Source: Gammaproteobacteria bacterium RBG_16_57_12 (lineage in GTDB: Bacteria; Pseudomonadota; Gammaproteobacteria; RBG-16-57-12). Taken from it: a stretch of 6,581 nt of DNA. Both the position numbers and the translations under genes were made by a program. Location: positions 2,397 to 8,977 of the forward strand of contig MGXL01000021.1 in the NCBI GenBank assembly GCA_001801365.1. The letters run 5' to 3'. Numbering within the stretch: the first letter of the stretch is position 1; each line of letters opens with the position of its first letter. The notes under the pieces are model-generated. The model did not search any database and was not told where the DNA came from. It saw only the letters and a list, made by a program, of their open reading frames with translations. Below are positions 1-6,246 of the stretch, piece after piece.

Positions 1-2663
1 AGAATGGTACAAGCACCCTTACAGACACCCAGCAGAAGAATGTGCGGGGTAACCTGGTCAAGGTAATCGACCCGGCAAACAACGCTACCAGTTATACCTA
101 CGACGCAGGCGGCAACCTGAAAAAAGTGACGGATGCGCAGGGCAATATCGTCAGCATCGCCTATGACAAACTGGGCCGCAAAAAATCCATGGATGATCCG
201 GATATGGGTGCTTGGCAATATGAATACGATGCGCTGGGCAATCTGCGCAAGCAAATCGATGCCAAGGGGCAGGTATCCACCACCACCTACGATGCGCTCA
301 ACCGCCTGGTCAGCCGCTACGACCAGGCGGCAAATATAACCAGTACCTGGGCCTATTATACCCAAGCCGATGCCCTGGCAGGCCGCAGTATTGGCATGCT
401 GAAGAAAGTCGCGAGCACCAAGGATGGCTATCAACAAACATTCACCTATGATACATTCGGGCGCCCAGATAAAGTAATCCATTCCTTTAATGCCAAGACA
501 TATACCGTCAATACAACCTATGACAGCTATGGACGTGCCGATACCATCACCTACCCGGCATCGGGCACCCAAGGTCAGCTCAAGGTTAAAAATGTCTATG
601 ACAACAACGGCTATCTGAATCAGGTCGTGGATGGCAATAATACAGCCACCAGTTACTGGAGGGCGGTGGCTGCCAATGAAGACGCCCAGATAACCTGGGA
701 AACGCTGGGCAATGGGTTAGTGACCTTGCGGCAGTTCGATGCCGCCTCCGGAGCAATTCAATCCATCAGTACCGGCAACTCCAACTCAATCCAGAGCCTG
801 AGTTATATCTTCGACTCTCTTGGCAATCTCGAAGCAAGAACCGACAACCTGCAAATGTACGGCCCGGCAGCTGGCCTGACCGAATCATTTGGCTATGACA
901 ACCTGAACCGTGTAACCACTGTAAAGAGGAATGGCCAGGTCGCCAAATCCTATAGCTATGACAGTATAGGAAACATCCAGAGCAGTAGTGATCTGGGTGC
1001 CTATACCTACGGCGCGGGGAGCGCAGGGCCGCATGCAGTCACCAGCGTTCAAGGCGGAAACCTGCTTTACGATGCCAACGGCAATATGACCTCCGGCAGA
1101 GGCAGGACCATTGCCTATACCTCATTCAATATGCCGAGCAGCATCACAAAAACGGGGGCTTCTGTTGCCTACAGTTACGGACCAGATACCGCGCGCTATA
1201 AAAAAATAGCCACTTCTGGAGGTAGTGCCACAACCACCTACTTTGTAGGAGGACTGCGCGAAGATGTCCTCAAACCAACCGGGGTTACGGAATATATAAA
1301 TTACATTTACGCAGGTGGAAAAATAGTGGCCATGGATATCCGACGCAGCAACGGCACCAAGGAGACAAACTATCTTCACACCGATCACCTGGGCTCGACC
1401 GATGTCATTACCGACCAAACCGGGCGAGTAAAACAACGTTTTGCCTACGATCCATTTGGCAAACGCAGGAATGCCGGCTGGAATGATGGGATTCTAGCTT
1501 CGCTAATCTCCAGCGTTACCAGCAAGGGCTTTACCGGTCATGAAATGATCGATGATGTTGGCCTGATACACATGAATGGCCGCGTGTATGATCCCGAACT
1601 GGCCCGTTTCATCAGCGCCGATCCGGTTGTGCAGTTTGCCGCCAGTACCCAAGGGTTCAATCGATATTCGTATGTGGATAATAATCCGTTGTCACGGGTG
1701 GATCCGACGGGGTTTTTTAGTTTTGGGCTTACACTGCTATGTGGATCGTGCGGTGTTTTTGCAGATGACGATAATCAAGTAGGTGAATACATAGAAGATG
1801 TAGTTGAAAGCGGGGTGGAGCACCTGTTGGATTCCTATCTGAGTATGAATGACCATATGCCAGTTAACAATCAGATCAATGAAGCATTAATGCGCAGTGA
1901 AAACTTGCGAATGCTTGGCTCTATCGCTGCGGGTGTGGCAGATGGCCTTGGATGCGCGGGCTTTTGCTCGGCTGGATATAACGCACATTTGACAGCGTTG
2001 ATGGGGGGGAGTCCGACAGATGTATTTAAGGCGGGTGGATCTGCATATTTAACCTATCAAGCATTTAATGCTATTGATACAAATACATATGTTGGATTAA
2101 CTTCTGCAGGTAACCCGACATTAGCAAATGTCTTTGCACAAGCGGTCACAGGCGGAATCATTAGTGATTTGCAAGGTGGTAACTTTGCTGATGGGTTAAA
2201 GTATTCAGGAATTGCTGCTGGTATGAGTTATGCGTTTTTTAAAATAACACAGGCTGCTGAAAATACCGGTTTAGTGGGCAAGGCAGAGGGTGGGATTTCT
2301 CTTGGTGAACATCCTTTTGCAACTAATTCGCCTATCACTACCATTGATCCAGTGACTGGTGAATGGGTAGCACTAAAGGAAACGTATGGGCTAGCAGTGT
2401 TAAGTTACGATCATGCTAATTTTGGTGTCGCTGATAATATGTGGCATTTTGCTGGAGAAGTTAATTTACAGAAAATTCCAAGAGTTGTTCCTTTTTCGCA
2501 CGAAATTTCTATTATCCACGATATTTTCCAAATTTCTGCCCAAAATGTTGGTGGAAGCATGTTACGCACCGCTGTAAATCTACCTGGCATGCCAATCGCT
2601 AGTGCTATCGTAGTTAGTGGATATATGCGCGGCTCAACAGCTGTTTATTTAGCAAACAGATAG
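1..2663 (+). CDS. Rhs/YD-repeat protein with variable C-terminal tip (5' end outside window)
   Basis: The frame is open from the first full codon at base 3, so the gene begins upstream; the GTG at 42 is only an internal codon. Residues below count from that GTG. Residues 1-380 hold many YD repeats, for example YTYDAGGNL (18-26), YEYDALGNL (60-68) and TYDALNRL (82-89). They are expected to build the beta-cage shell of Rhs proteins. The RHS-associated core follows: YLHTDHLGST (444-453), GFTGHEMIDDVGLIHMNGRV (496-515), ISADPVVQ (524-531) and NRYSYVDNNPLSRVDPTG (540-557). The core ends in DPTGF rather than the commoner DPxGL, next to the site where Rhs proteins usually cleave off their tip. Residues 558-873 are the tip. 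Family knowledge says such proteins carry toxins used in competition, often through type VI secretion. No VgrG, EagR or secretion gene is visible here, so the delivery route is unknown. Confidence 0.95.
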   Translation, partial: NGTSTLTDTQQKNVRGNLVKVIDPANNATSYTYDAGGNLKKVTDAQGNIVSIAYDKLGRKKSMDDPDMGAWQYEYDALGNLRKQIDAKGQVSTTTYDALNRLVSRYDQAANITSTWAYYTQADALAGRSIGMLKKVASTKDGYQQTFTYDTFGRPDKVIHSFNAKTYTVNTTYDSYGRADTITYPASGTQGQLKVKNVYDNNGYLNQVVDGNNTATSYWRAVAANEDAQITWETLGNGLVTLRQFDAASGAIQSISTGNSNSIQSLSYIFDSLGNLEARTDNLQMYGPAAGLTESFGYDNLNRVTTVKRNGQVAKSYSYDSIGNIQSSSDLGAYTYGAGSAGPHAVTSVQGGNLLYDANGNMTSGRGRTIAYTSFNMPSSITKTGASVAYSYGPDTARYKKIATSGGSATTTYFVGGLREDVLKPTGVTEYINYIYAGGKIVAMDIRRSNGTKETNYLHTDHLGSTDVITDQTGRVKQRFAYDPFGKRRNAGWNDGILASLISSVTSKGFTGHEMIDDVGLIHMNGRVYDPELARFISADPVVQFAASTQGFNRYSYVDNNPLSRVDPTGFFSFGLTLLCGSCGVFADDDNQVGEYIEDVVESGVEHLLDSYLSMNDHMPVNNQINEALMRSENLRMLGSIAAGVADGLGCAGFCSAGYNAHLTALMGGSPTDVFKAGGSAYLTYQAFNAIDTNTYVGLTSAGNPTLANVFAQAVTGGIISDLQGGNFADGLKYSGIAAGMSYAFFKITQAAENTGLVGKAEGGISLGEHPFATNSPITTIDPVTGEWVALKETYGLAVLSYDHANFGVADNMWHFAGEVNLQKIPRVVPFSHEISIIHDIFQISAQNVGGSMLRTAVNLPGMPIASAIVVSGYMRGSTAVYLANR
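1713..2660 (+). other. Rhs C-terminal variable tip (candidate toxin region)
   Basis: This is the 316-residue portion after DPTG. Base composition drops in GC from about 1710 onward, with many A/T-ending codons, while the core before it uses mostly C/G-ending codons. That is the usual mark of an exchanged Rhs tip. Visible parts are a short Cys-containing stretch LLCGSCGVFADD (563-574), a Gly/Ala-rich weakly hydrophobic segment around 625-646, and GGIISDLQGGNFADGL (704-719). The last resembles the Gly-rich pretoxin segment common in polymorphic toxins. A distal segment (about 790-873) includes SHEISIIHDIFQI (819-831) and LRTAVNLPGMPIASAI (841-856). I recognise no named nuclease, deaminase, ADP-ribosyltransferase or lipase active site. 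The HxxxxxHD spacing (H820, H826, D827) is visible but proves nothing. Toxin activity is inferred from position only. Confidence 0.7.
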
Positions 2664-2680
2664 TATGGTTATATGTGACC

Positions 2681-3040
2681 ATGTATAAATACAAAAATAG
2701 CTTTATATGGATGCTACCTCTAATATTTGGCTTATTGTTAGCAGGTTGTAGCACTTTAACAAGTTTTTACGAAGAGCCTGTAAGCATTGATAATGGAAAA
2801 CCATTTGGTGATTGTGAGACTATACCGAGAATATATAGTGGCGTAGCACTGTATACATGTGTAGTTATTATTGGTGACTGGGAGGATAGCGGTGAAATTG
2901 TTGGAATTCTGCTTTATGACCTTCCATTTAGCATTGCCGCAGATACTGTATTATTACCTTACACAGTATATCTGCAAATACGATATGGCAATAATAAGGG
3001 ATATCCGCGAAGCAAGCATAGCCCGGATGGAATGAAATGA
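2681..3040 (+). CDS. YceK/YidQ-like (DUF1375) lipoprotein, candidate immunity partner of the Rhs tip
   Basis: The product is a 119-residue lipoprotein. A charged N-terminus (YKYK) is followed by a hydrophobic stretch (8-22) and the lipobox LAGC with the lipidated Cys at 23. Residue 24 is Ser, not Asp, so the Lol rule predicts the outer membrane. The mature part has PRIYSG (49-54) and DLPFSIAADTVLLPYTVY (80-97), which match the conserved core of YceK/YidQ-type lipoproteins as I know them. ATG at 2681 is chosen over an in-frame GTG at 2675; neither has a clear Shine-Dalgarno, so translation may depend on the rhs gene ending 17 bases upstream. The gene shares the low GC of the Rhs tip, suggesting they travelled together. 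Residues 114-119 and the stop come from a palindromic repeat, so the natural C-terminus may have been altered. The immunity role is inference; the molecular function of this family is unknown to me. Confidence 0.85.
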   Translation: MYKYKNSFIWMLPLIFGLLLAGCSTLTSFYEEPVSIDNGKPFGDCETIPRIYSGVALYTCVVIIGDWEDSGEIVGILLYDLPFSIAADTVLLPYTVYLQIRYGNNKGYPRSKHSPDGMK

Positions 3041-3049
3041 AATCCGGGG
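3019..3049. repeat. Palindromic intergenic repeat (REP-like), possible terminator hairpin
   Basis: CCCGGAT at 3022-3028 pairs exactly with ATCCGGG at 3042-3048 around a 13-base loop. The flanks (TAG before, G after) and the GGA that opens the loop fit a palindromic repeat family I remember from gammaproteobacterial intergenic regions. The element overlaps the 3' end of the lipoprotein gene and includes its TGA (3038-3040). It lies at the border between AT-rich DNA on the left and GC-rich DNA on the right. No T-run follows on either strand, so it is not a classical intrinsic terminator, though it could stabilise the mRNA end or limit read-through. Membership of the family rests on memory. Confidence 0.6.
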
Positions 3050-3162
3050 TTGCTGTGTCAGCTGAATACGGTCGTTTAGTTGGACGCTGATGTTGTGGTG
3101 GCTATTTCCCGGAAACCAATACTGGCACAACTCGCTGGACGAGGACAGCCCTGGGTAAGAAG

Positions 3163-4173
3163 CTAAACCCCCAGTCCCGCGCCCTCGCGCGCCGCCTTCA
3201 GCGCAGCGCCGATCAGGCCCACATGCGGATTCATCACCACCTTCACCGGCATGGCCGAGGTCAGACCCGACATCGGTGACTTGTGATTGAAGGCGCGGAT
3301 GAAGGTGCCGTCCCTGAGCCTGTCGATGAGCTTCGGCGCAATGCCGCCGGCGATGTACACCCCGCCGCTGGCCAGCACCGTCAGGGCCAGATTGCCGGCC
3401 TGCGCGCCGTAGATCTCCAGGAACAGTTCCAGGGTCTGCTCCGCGATGGGCTCATTGCCCTGCAGGGCATGCTGGCTGATGCAGGCCGCCGGATCGTCGG
3501 CACTTTGCAGCGCCGCAGCAAATGCCGCGCTGGGCCTCAACGGGCCGGCGGCGCACAGGAATTCATGGATACGCACCAGCCCCGGGCCCGAGACGATGCA
3601 CTCATAGCTGACCCGCTCCATACGCTGCGCAAGGTGCTGCAACAGGTCCATTTGCCGCGAGGTGGTCGGGGCAAAATCCACATGCCCGCCTTCCGAGGGC
3701 AATACCTCATAATGATTGTCCATCCACAGCATCAGCCCCTCCCCCAGGCCGGTGCCGGCGCCGATCAGGGCGCGCGGTCCACGGGGCCGGGGCTGTCCGG
3801 ATTGCAGGGTGACAAAATCGGTTTCCCGCAGACCGCCGATGCCATAACCGATGGCCTGAAAATCGTTGATCAGGCTCACGTGCGGCAGCCGGTATTTTGA
3901 CATGAGCTGGCGGGCATCGATCGTCCAGGGCAGGTTGGTGATCCTGGCCTGCGCATTGACGACCGGCCCGGCCACGCCCAGACAGGCGGACTCGATCATG
4001 CCGGGACTCTGTTGCTGGGCATGGTCGAGAAACTCGGCCAGCAATGCTGAAAAATCGCCGTAGGACTGGCTGTCGAAGCGCTGCTCCCAGACCTGGCGGC
4101 AGCCCAGCGGATCGACATCGACAACCTGTAACAGGGTCTTGGTGCCGCCGATATCGCCTGCCAATACCCTCAT
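3163..4173 (-). CDS. glk: Glucokinase
   Basis: The enzyme phosphorylates cytosolic glucose with ATP to glucose 6-phosphate. The 336-residue length is normal for the proteobacterial glucokinase family (PF02685, ASKHA fold). Visible motifs in order are the phosphate-1 loop GDIGGTKT (6-13), GVAGPV (66-71), TNLPW (79-83), INDFQAIGYG (102-111), GAGTGLGEG (138-146), EGGHVDF (161-167), SGPGL (195-199) and the adenosine-site GGVYIAGGIAPK (270-281). N103, D104, E161, H164 and E192 line up with the sugar-binding and catalytic residues known in E. coli Glk (N99, D100, E157, H160, E187), so the enzyme looks intact. The ATG overlaps the pgl stop as ATGA, with a good Shine-Dalgarno 5 bases upstream. This implies co-transcription and translational coupling. 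No convincing hairpin terminator was seen after its TAG. Confidence 0.96.
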   Translation of the reverse strand: MRVLAGDIGGTKTLLQVVDVDPLGCRQVWEQRFDSQSYGDFSALLAEFLDHAQQQSPGMIESACLGVAGPVVNAQARITNLPWTIDARQLMSKYRLPHVSLINDFQAIGYGIGGLRETDFVTLQSGQPRPRGPRALIGAGTGLGEGLMLWMDNHYEVLPSEGGHVDFAPTTSRQMDLLQHLAQRMERVSYECIVSGPGLVRIHEFLCAAGPLRPSAAFAAALQSADDPAACISQHALQGNEPIAEQTLELFLEIYGAQAGNLALTVLASGGVYIAGGIAPKLIDRLRDGTFIRAFNHKSPMSGLTSAMPVKVVMNPHVGLIGAALKAAREGAGLGV

Positions 4174-4922
4174 GAACGCTCCTTCGCCGGCAAACTGGAC
4201 GCCGCCTCCTCATCCAACAGCCACAGCAGGCGGCCCTGCGGCCGGATAGCCTGCACCGGGAAATGGGCCGCACGGTCGCCGTTGAAGACCTGGCGCAGGG
4301 TCTGCGCCTTGCCGGGGCCGGTCACCGTGATAATCACCTCCCGGGCCCGATTGATCACCGGATAGGTGAGGGTGATGCGCCAGGCGGAAAATTTTTCCAC
4401 ATAAACCGCGGCCACCCCCCGGCGCTGTTCGGTCAGCGCCGGGGTCCCGGGAAATAACGAGGCGGTATGCCCGTCATCGCCCATGCCCAGCAGCACCAGA
4501 TCGAAACAGGGCCAGCCCTCGTGATGAGGCATGTGTTGCGTCAACAGTTGCGCGTAATGTTCCGCCGCGGCGTTCACATCCACCGCTTCGCCATGGATAC
4601 GGTGGATATTTGGCGCCGGAATGGGCACGTGCTGCAGCAGCGCCTCCCAAGCCAGGCGGTAATTGCTGTCGGCATGATCCGGCGCCACACAGCGTTCATC
4701 GCCGAAATAGATTTGCACCTGCTGCCAGGCGATGCTTTCCCGGTAAGGCGCCGCGGCCAGCAGTTGATACATCCGCCGCGGTGTGCTGCCCCCGGCCAGC
4801 GCCACATGAAAGACGCCACGCGCCGCGATGGCAGCCGCAGCGCAGCGGGCAAACTGCCGGGCGGCGGCCTGCGCGACCGCTTCGGCATCGGTGTAAATCT
4901 CCTTCTGACACGGCATGTACAT
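4170..4922 (-). CDS. pgl: 6-phosphogluconolactonase (SOL/DevB type)
   Basis: The enzyme hydrolyses 6-phosphogluconolactone to 6-phosphogluconate in the cytosol, the second step of the oxidative pentose phosphate pathway and of Entner-Doudoroff entry. The product has 250 residues, within the usual range for this family (PF01182). Motifs are ALAGGSTPRRMY (41-52), the phosphate-binding loop; YFGDERCVAPDHADSNY (72-88); GMGDDGHTASLFPG (146-159), the family signature with the likely catalytic His152; and later VTGPGKAQTL. The reading frame is open much further upstream, to 5327, but that part runs antisense through the DUF445 gene and has no lactonase homology. The start is therefore placed at ATG 4922, with GGGAG 4 bases before it. 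ATG 4916 (MPCQK...) is an equally plausible start, 10 bases from the same site. It is the first gene of a pgl-glk unit. Confidence 0.93.
   Translation of the reverse strand: MYMPCQKEIYTDAEAVAQAAARQFARCAAAAIAARGVFHVALAGGSTPRRMYQLLAAAPYRESIAWQQVQIYFGDERCVAPDHADSNYRLAWEALLQHVPIPAPNIHRIHGEAVDVNAAAEHYAQLLTQHMPHHEGWPCFDLVLLGMGDDGHTASLFPGTPALTEQRRGVAAVYVEKFSAWRITLTYPVINRAREVIITVTGPGKAQTLRQVFNGDRAAHFPVQAIRPQGRLLWLLDEEAASSLPAKERS
4179..4184 (-). promoter_or_regulatory. Shine-Dalgarno of glk inside the pgl 3' end
   Basis: On the minus strand AAGGAG stands 5 bases before the glk ATG (4173-4171) and lies within the last codons of pgl. It fixes the glk start and, with the ATGA overlap, supports coupled translation. 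Confidence 0.8.
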
Positions 4923-5054
4923 CTTTCTCCCGGGTAATTTACCTAACATACCGAATCCATCACCACACATCCAGCGCCAGTCGCGTGATTCGTGATTCGC
5001 CTGGCTGCAATACTTGTAATAAACTTTGCTCATGATGCATTTTTTCATGACACC
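4923..5054. promoter_or_regulatory. Divergent intergenic region between pgl-glk and the DUF445 operon
   Basis: These 132 bases separate two divergent transcription units and must hold both promoters if the units are driven locally. On the minus strand TATGTT (4944-4949) is a possible -10 box for pgl, but the hexamer 17 bases upstream is a poor -35. On the plus strand a short AT-rich patch around 5011-5025 could serve the DUF445 gene, again without a clear -35. A 7-bp tandem repeat, CGTGATT twice (4984-4997), lies in the middle. All boxes are weak by eye. Confidence 0.35.
4927..4931 (-). promoter_or_regulatory. Shine-Dalgarno of pgl
   Basis: GGGAG on the minus strand lies 4 bases from ATG 4922 and 10 bases from ATG 4916. 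It sits between ideal spacings for the two, so it supports a start here rather than far upstream but does not choose between them. Confidence 0.5.
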
Positions 5055-5786
5055 ATGAACCATCCTTACACCCTGAATTACGGCCTCATCACCAATCTGT
5101 GCGCCGTGCTGCTGATTGTGGCCGGGTTCGTGTCGCCCTACGGCTCGCAACTCTTGCTCAATACCGGCTATTTCGCCCTGTCCGGCGCGCTCACCAACTG
5201 GCTGGCGGTGTACATGCTGTTTGAAAAAGTGCCGGGCTTGTACGGCTCGGGGGTAATCCCCACCCGCTTCGAGGAGTTCAAGGCTTCCATCAAAGACCTC
5301 ATCATGACGCAGTTCTTTACTCCGCAAATCATCGACCGCTTCATTGCGCAGGAGGAGGAATCCAGCGCTCGTTTGCTGAATATCGACCCGATCCTCAACA
5401 GCATCGATTATGACAAGTTGTACCAGAGCCTGGTCGATTCTGTCATGGCCTCCTCCTTCGGCAGCATGCTCGGGCTGCTGGGTGGCGCCAAGACCCTGGA
5501 ATCATTACGCCAGCCCTTTACCGAAAATCTGCGCCGCCGTCTGGAAGAAATGACCCGCAGCGATACCTTCACCCAGGCGCTCAAGGCCAGCATCAATACC
5601 AAACGCCTGGCCGGGGATATGATTTTCACCGTCGAGGATATTATCGACCGCCGCCTGGCGGAGCTGACCCCCCAGATGGTCAAGGAAATCGTCCAGCAGG
5701 TCATACAACAACACCTCGGCTGGCTGGTGGTCTGGGGCGGTGTCTTCGGCGGGTTGATCGGTTTGCTGGTAAGTCTGATACCATAA
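5055..5786 (+). CDS. DUF445 family membrane protein
   Basis: This is a 243-residue protein of the DUF445 family (PF04286). The recognisable core is ALTNWLAVYMLFEKVPGLYG (45-64) followed by SGVIPTRFEEFKASIKDLIM (65-84). Hydrophobic segments lie at about 12-28 and 33-55 and at the C-terminus (221-242, Gly-rich). The long middle part (about 65-218) is charged and probably helical. The topology is thus an N-terminal membrane hairpin, a soluble helical domain and a C-terminal anchor. The family has no established biochemical role that I can state. ATG 5055 is chosen because the membrane part begins soon after; a GTG at 4992 would only add residues read from the promoter region. No Shine-Dalgarno is evident. 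A J-domain gene starts 4 bases after the stop, so the two are probably co-transcribed. Confidence 0.88.
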   Translation: MNHPYTLNYGLITNLCAVLLIVAGFVSPYGSQLLLNTGYFALSGALTNWLAVYMLFEKVPGLYGSGVIPTRFEEFKASIKDLIMTQFFTPQIIDRFIAQEEESSARLLNIDPILNSIDYDKLYQSLVDSVMASSFGSMLGLLGGAKTLESLRQPFTENLRRRLEEMTRSDTFTQALKASINTKRLAGDMIFTVEDIIDRRLAELTPQMVKEIVQQVIQQHLGWLVVWGGVFGGLIGLLVSLIP

Positions 5787-5790
5787 GCCC

Positions 5791-6243
5791 ATGCGCACCT
5801 ATATCATCCTGGTCGCCCTGGTGGCCCTGTACCTGCTGATCCGCCTGTTCCTGCGTACCCCGCCGGAAAAGCTGGCGCGGCTGCTGCGTCAGCTGCCGCT
5901 GATCGCGGCGGGCCTTCTGCTGGTGGTGCTCGCCACGATCAAAAAATTACCCTGGCTGTTCGCCATCATCGGAGCGGCGCTGCCCATCGTGCAGCGCTGG
6001 CTGATACTCAGGCGTGTCGGCAAGGAGGACAAGACCGGGGCCACCCACTCTCCCCCGCCCCCCAAGGCCTCCATGACCCGGGACGAGGCCTATGCGATAC
6101 TCGGCCTGCAACCGGGCGCCAGCGAGGCCGAGATTATTCAGGCCCATCGCCAGCTGATCCAGAAGCTCCATCCCGACCGCGGCGGCTCTGACCTGCTGGC
6201 CAGCCAGATCAATCAGGCCAAGGATATTTTGCTGGGGCCTTAA
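5791..6243 (+). CDS. Membrane-anchored J-domain protein (Pam18/Tim14-like)
   Basis: The product has 150 residues. An N-terminal membrane segment (4-21) and a second hydrophobic region (36-70, interrupted by KK at 51-52) are followed by a Pro-rich linker (88-92). A compact J domain ends the protein (95-150). The HPD motif at 127-129 is intact, as needed to stimulate the ATPase of an Hsp70 such as DnaK. The context HPDRGGSDLLASQINQAKDI closely resembles the Pam18/Tim14 class rather than full-length DnaJ. There is no G/F-rich region, zinc-finger or substrate-binding domain. The J domain probably faces the cytoplasm and recruits DnaK to the membrane; the partner may be the DUF445 protein encoded 4 bases upstream, which is inference. 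No clear Shine-Dalgarno is seen, so translation may be coupled to the upstream gene. Its stop is 3 bases from that of the converging gene. Confidence 0.9.
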   Translation: MRTYIILVALVALYLLIRLFLRTPPEKLARLLRQLPLIAAGLLLVVLATIKKLPWLFAIIGAALPIVQRWLILRRVGKEDKTGATHSPPPPKASMTRDEAYAILGLQPGASEAEIIQAHRQLIQKLHPDRGGSDLLASQINQAKDILLGP

Positions 6244-6246
6244 CAG

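Noticed and set aside
42..44. GTG as the start of the Rhs gene.
   Set aside because: The frame is open through base 3 and reads as continuing Rhs-like sequence, so the gene is cut by the window edge rather than starting here.
2003..2009. Run of seven G in the Rhs tip as a phase-variation tract.
   Set aside because: The frame stays intact, the run is short, and the alternative frames give no sensible product; at most a spot for sequencing error.
3131..3143. CTCG/CGAG hairpin downstream of glk as its terminator.
   Set aside because: Only four base pairs and no T-run in the direction of glk transcription.
3090..3158. 22-codon frame MLWWLFPGNQYWHNSLDEDS.. in the gap between the lipoprotein gene and glk.
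   Set aside because: Very short, no Shine-Dalgarno, no recognised similarity; could be a gene remnant but nothing supports it.
3283..3900. 205-codon plus-strand frame opposite glk, and the 4467-4937 frame opposite pgl.
   Set aside because: Both are shadows in GC-rich DNA opposite well-supported enzymes; their translations are Gly/Arg/Gln-rich without a domain.
4923..5327. N-terminal extension of the pgl frame on the minus strand.
   Set aside because: It runs antisense through the DUF445 gene and the promoter region, has low-complexity content and no lactonase similarity; the family begins near MYMPCQ.
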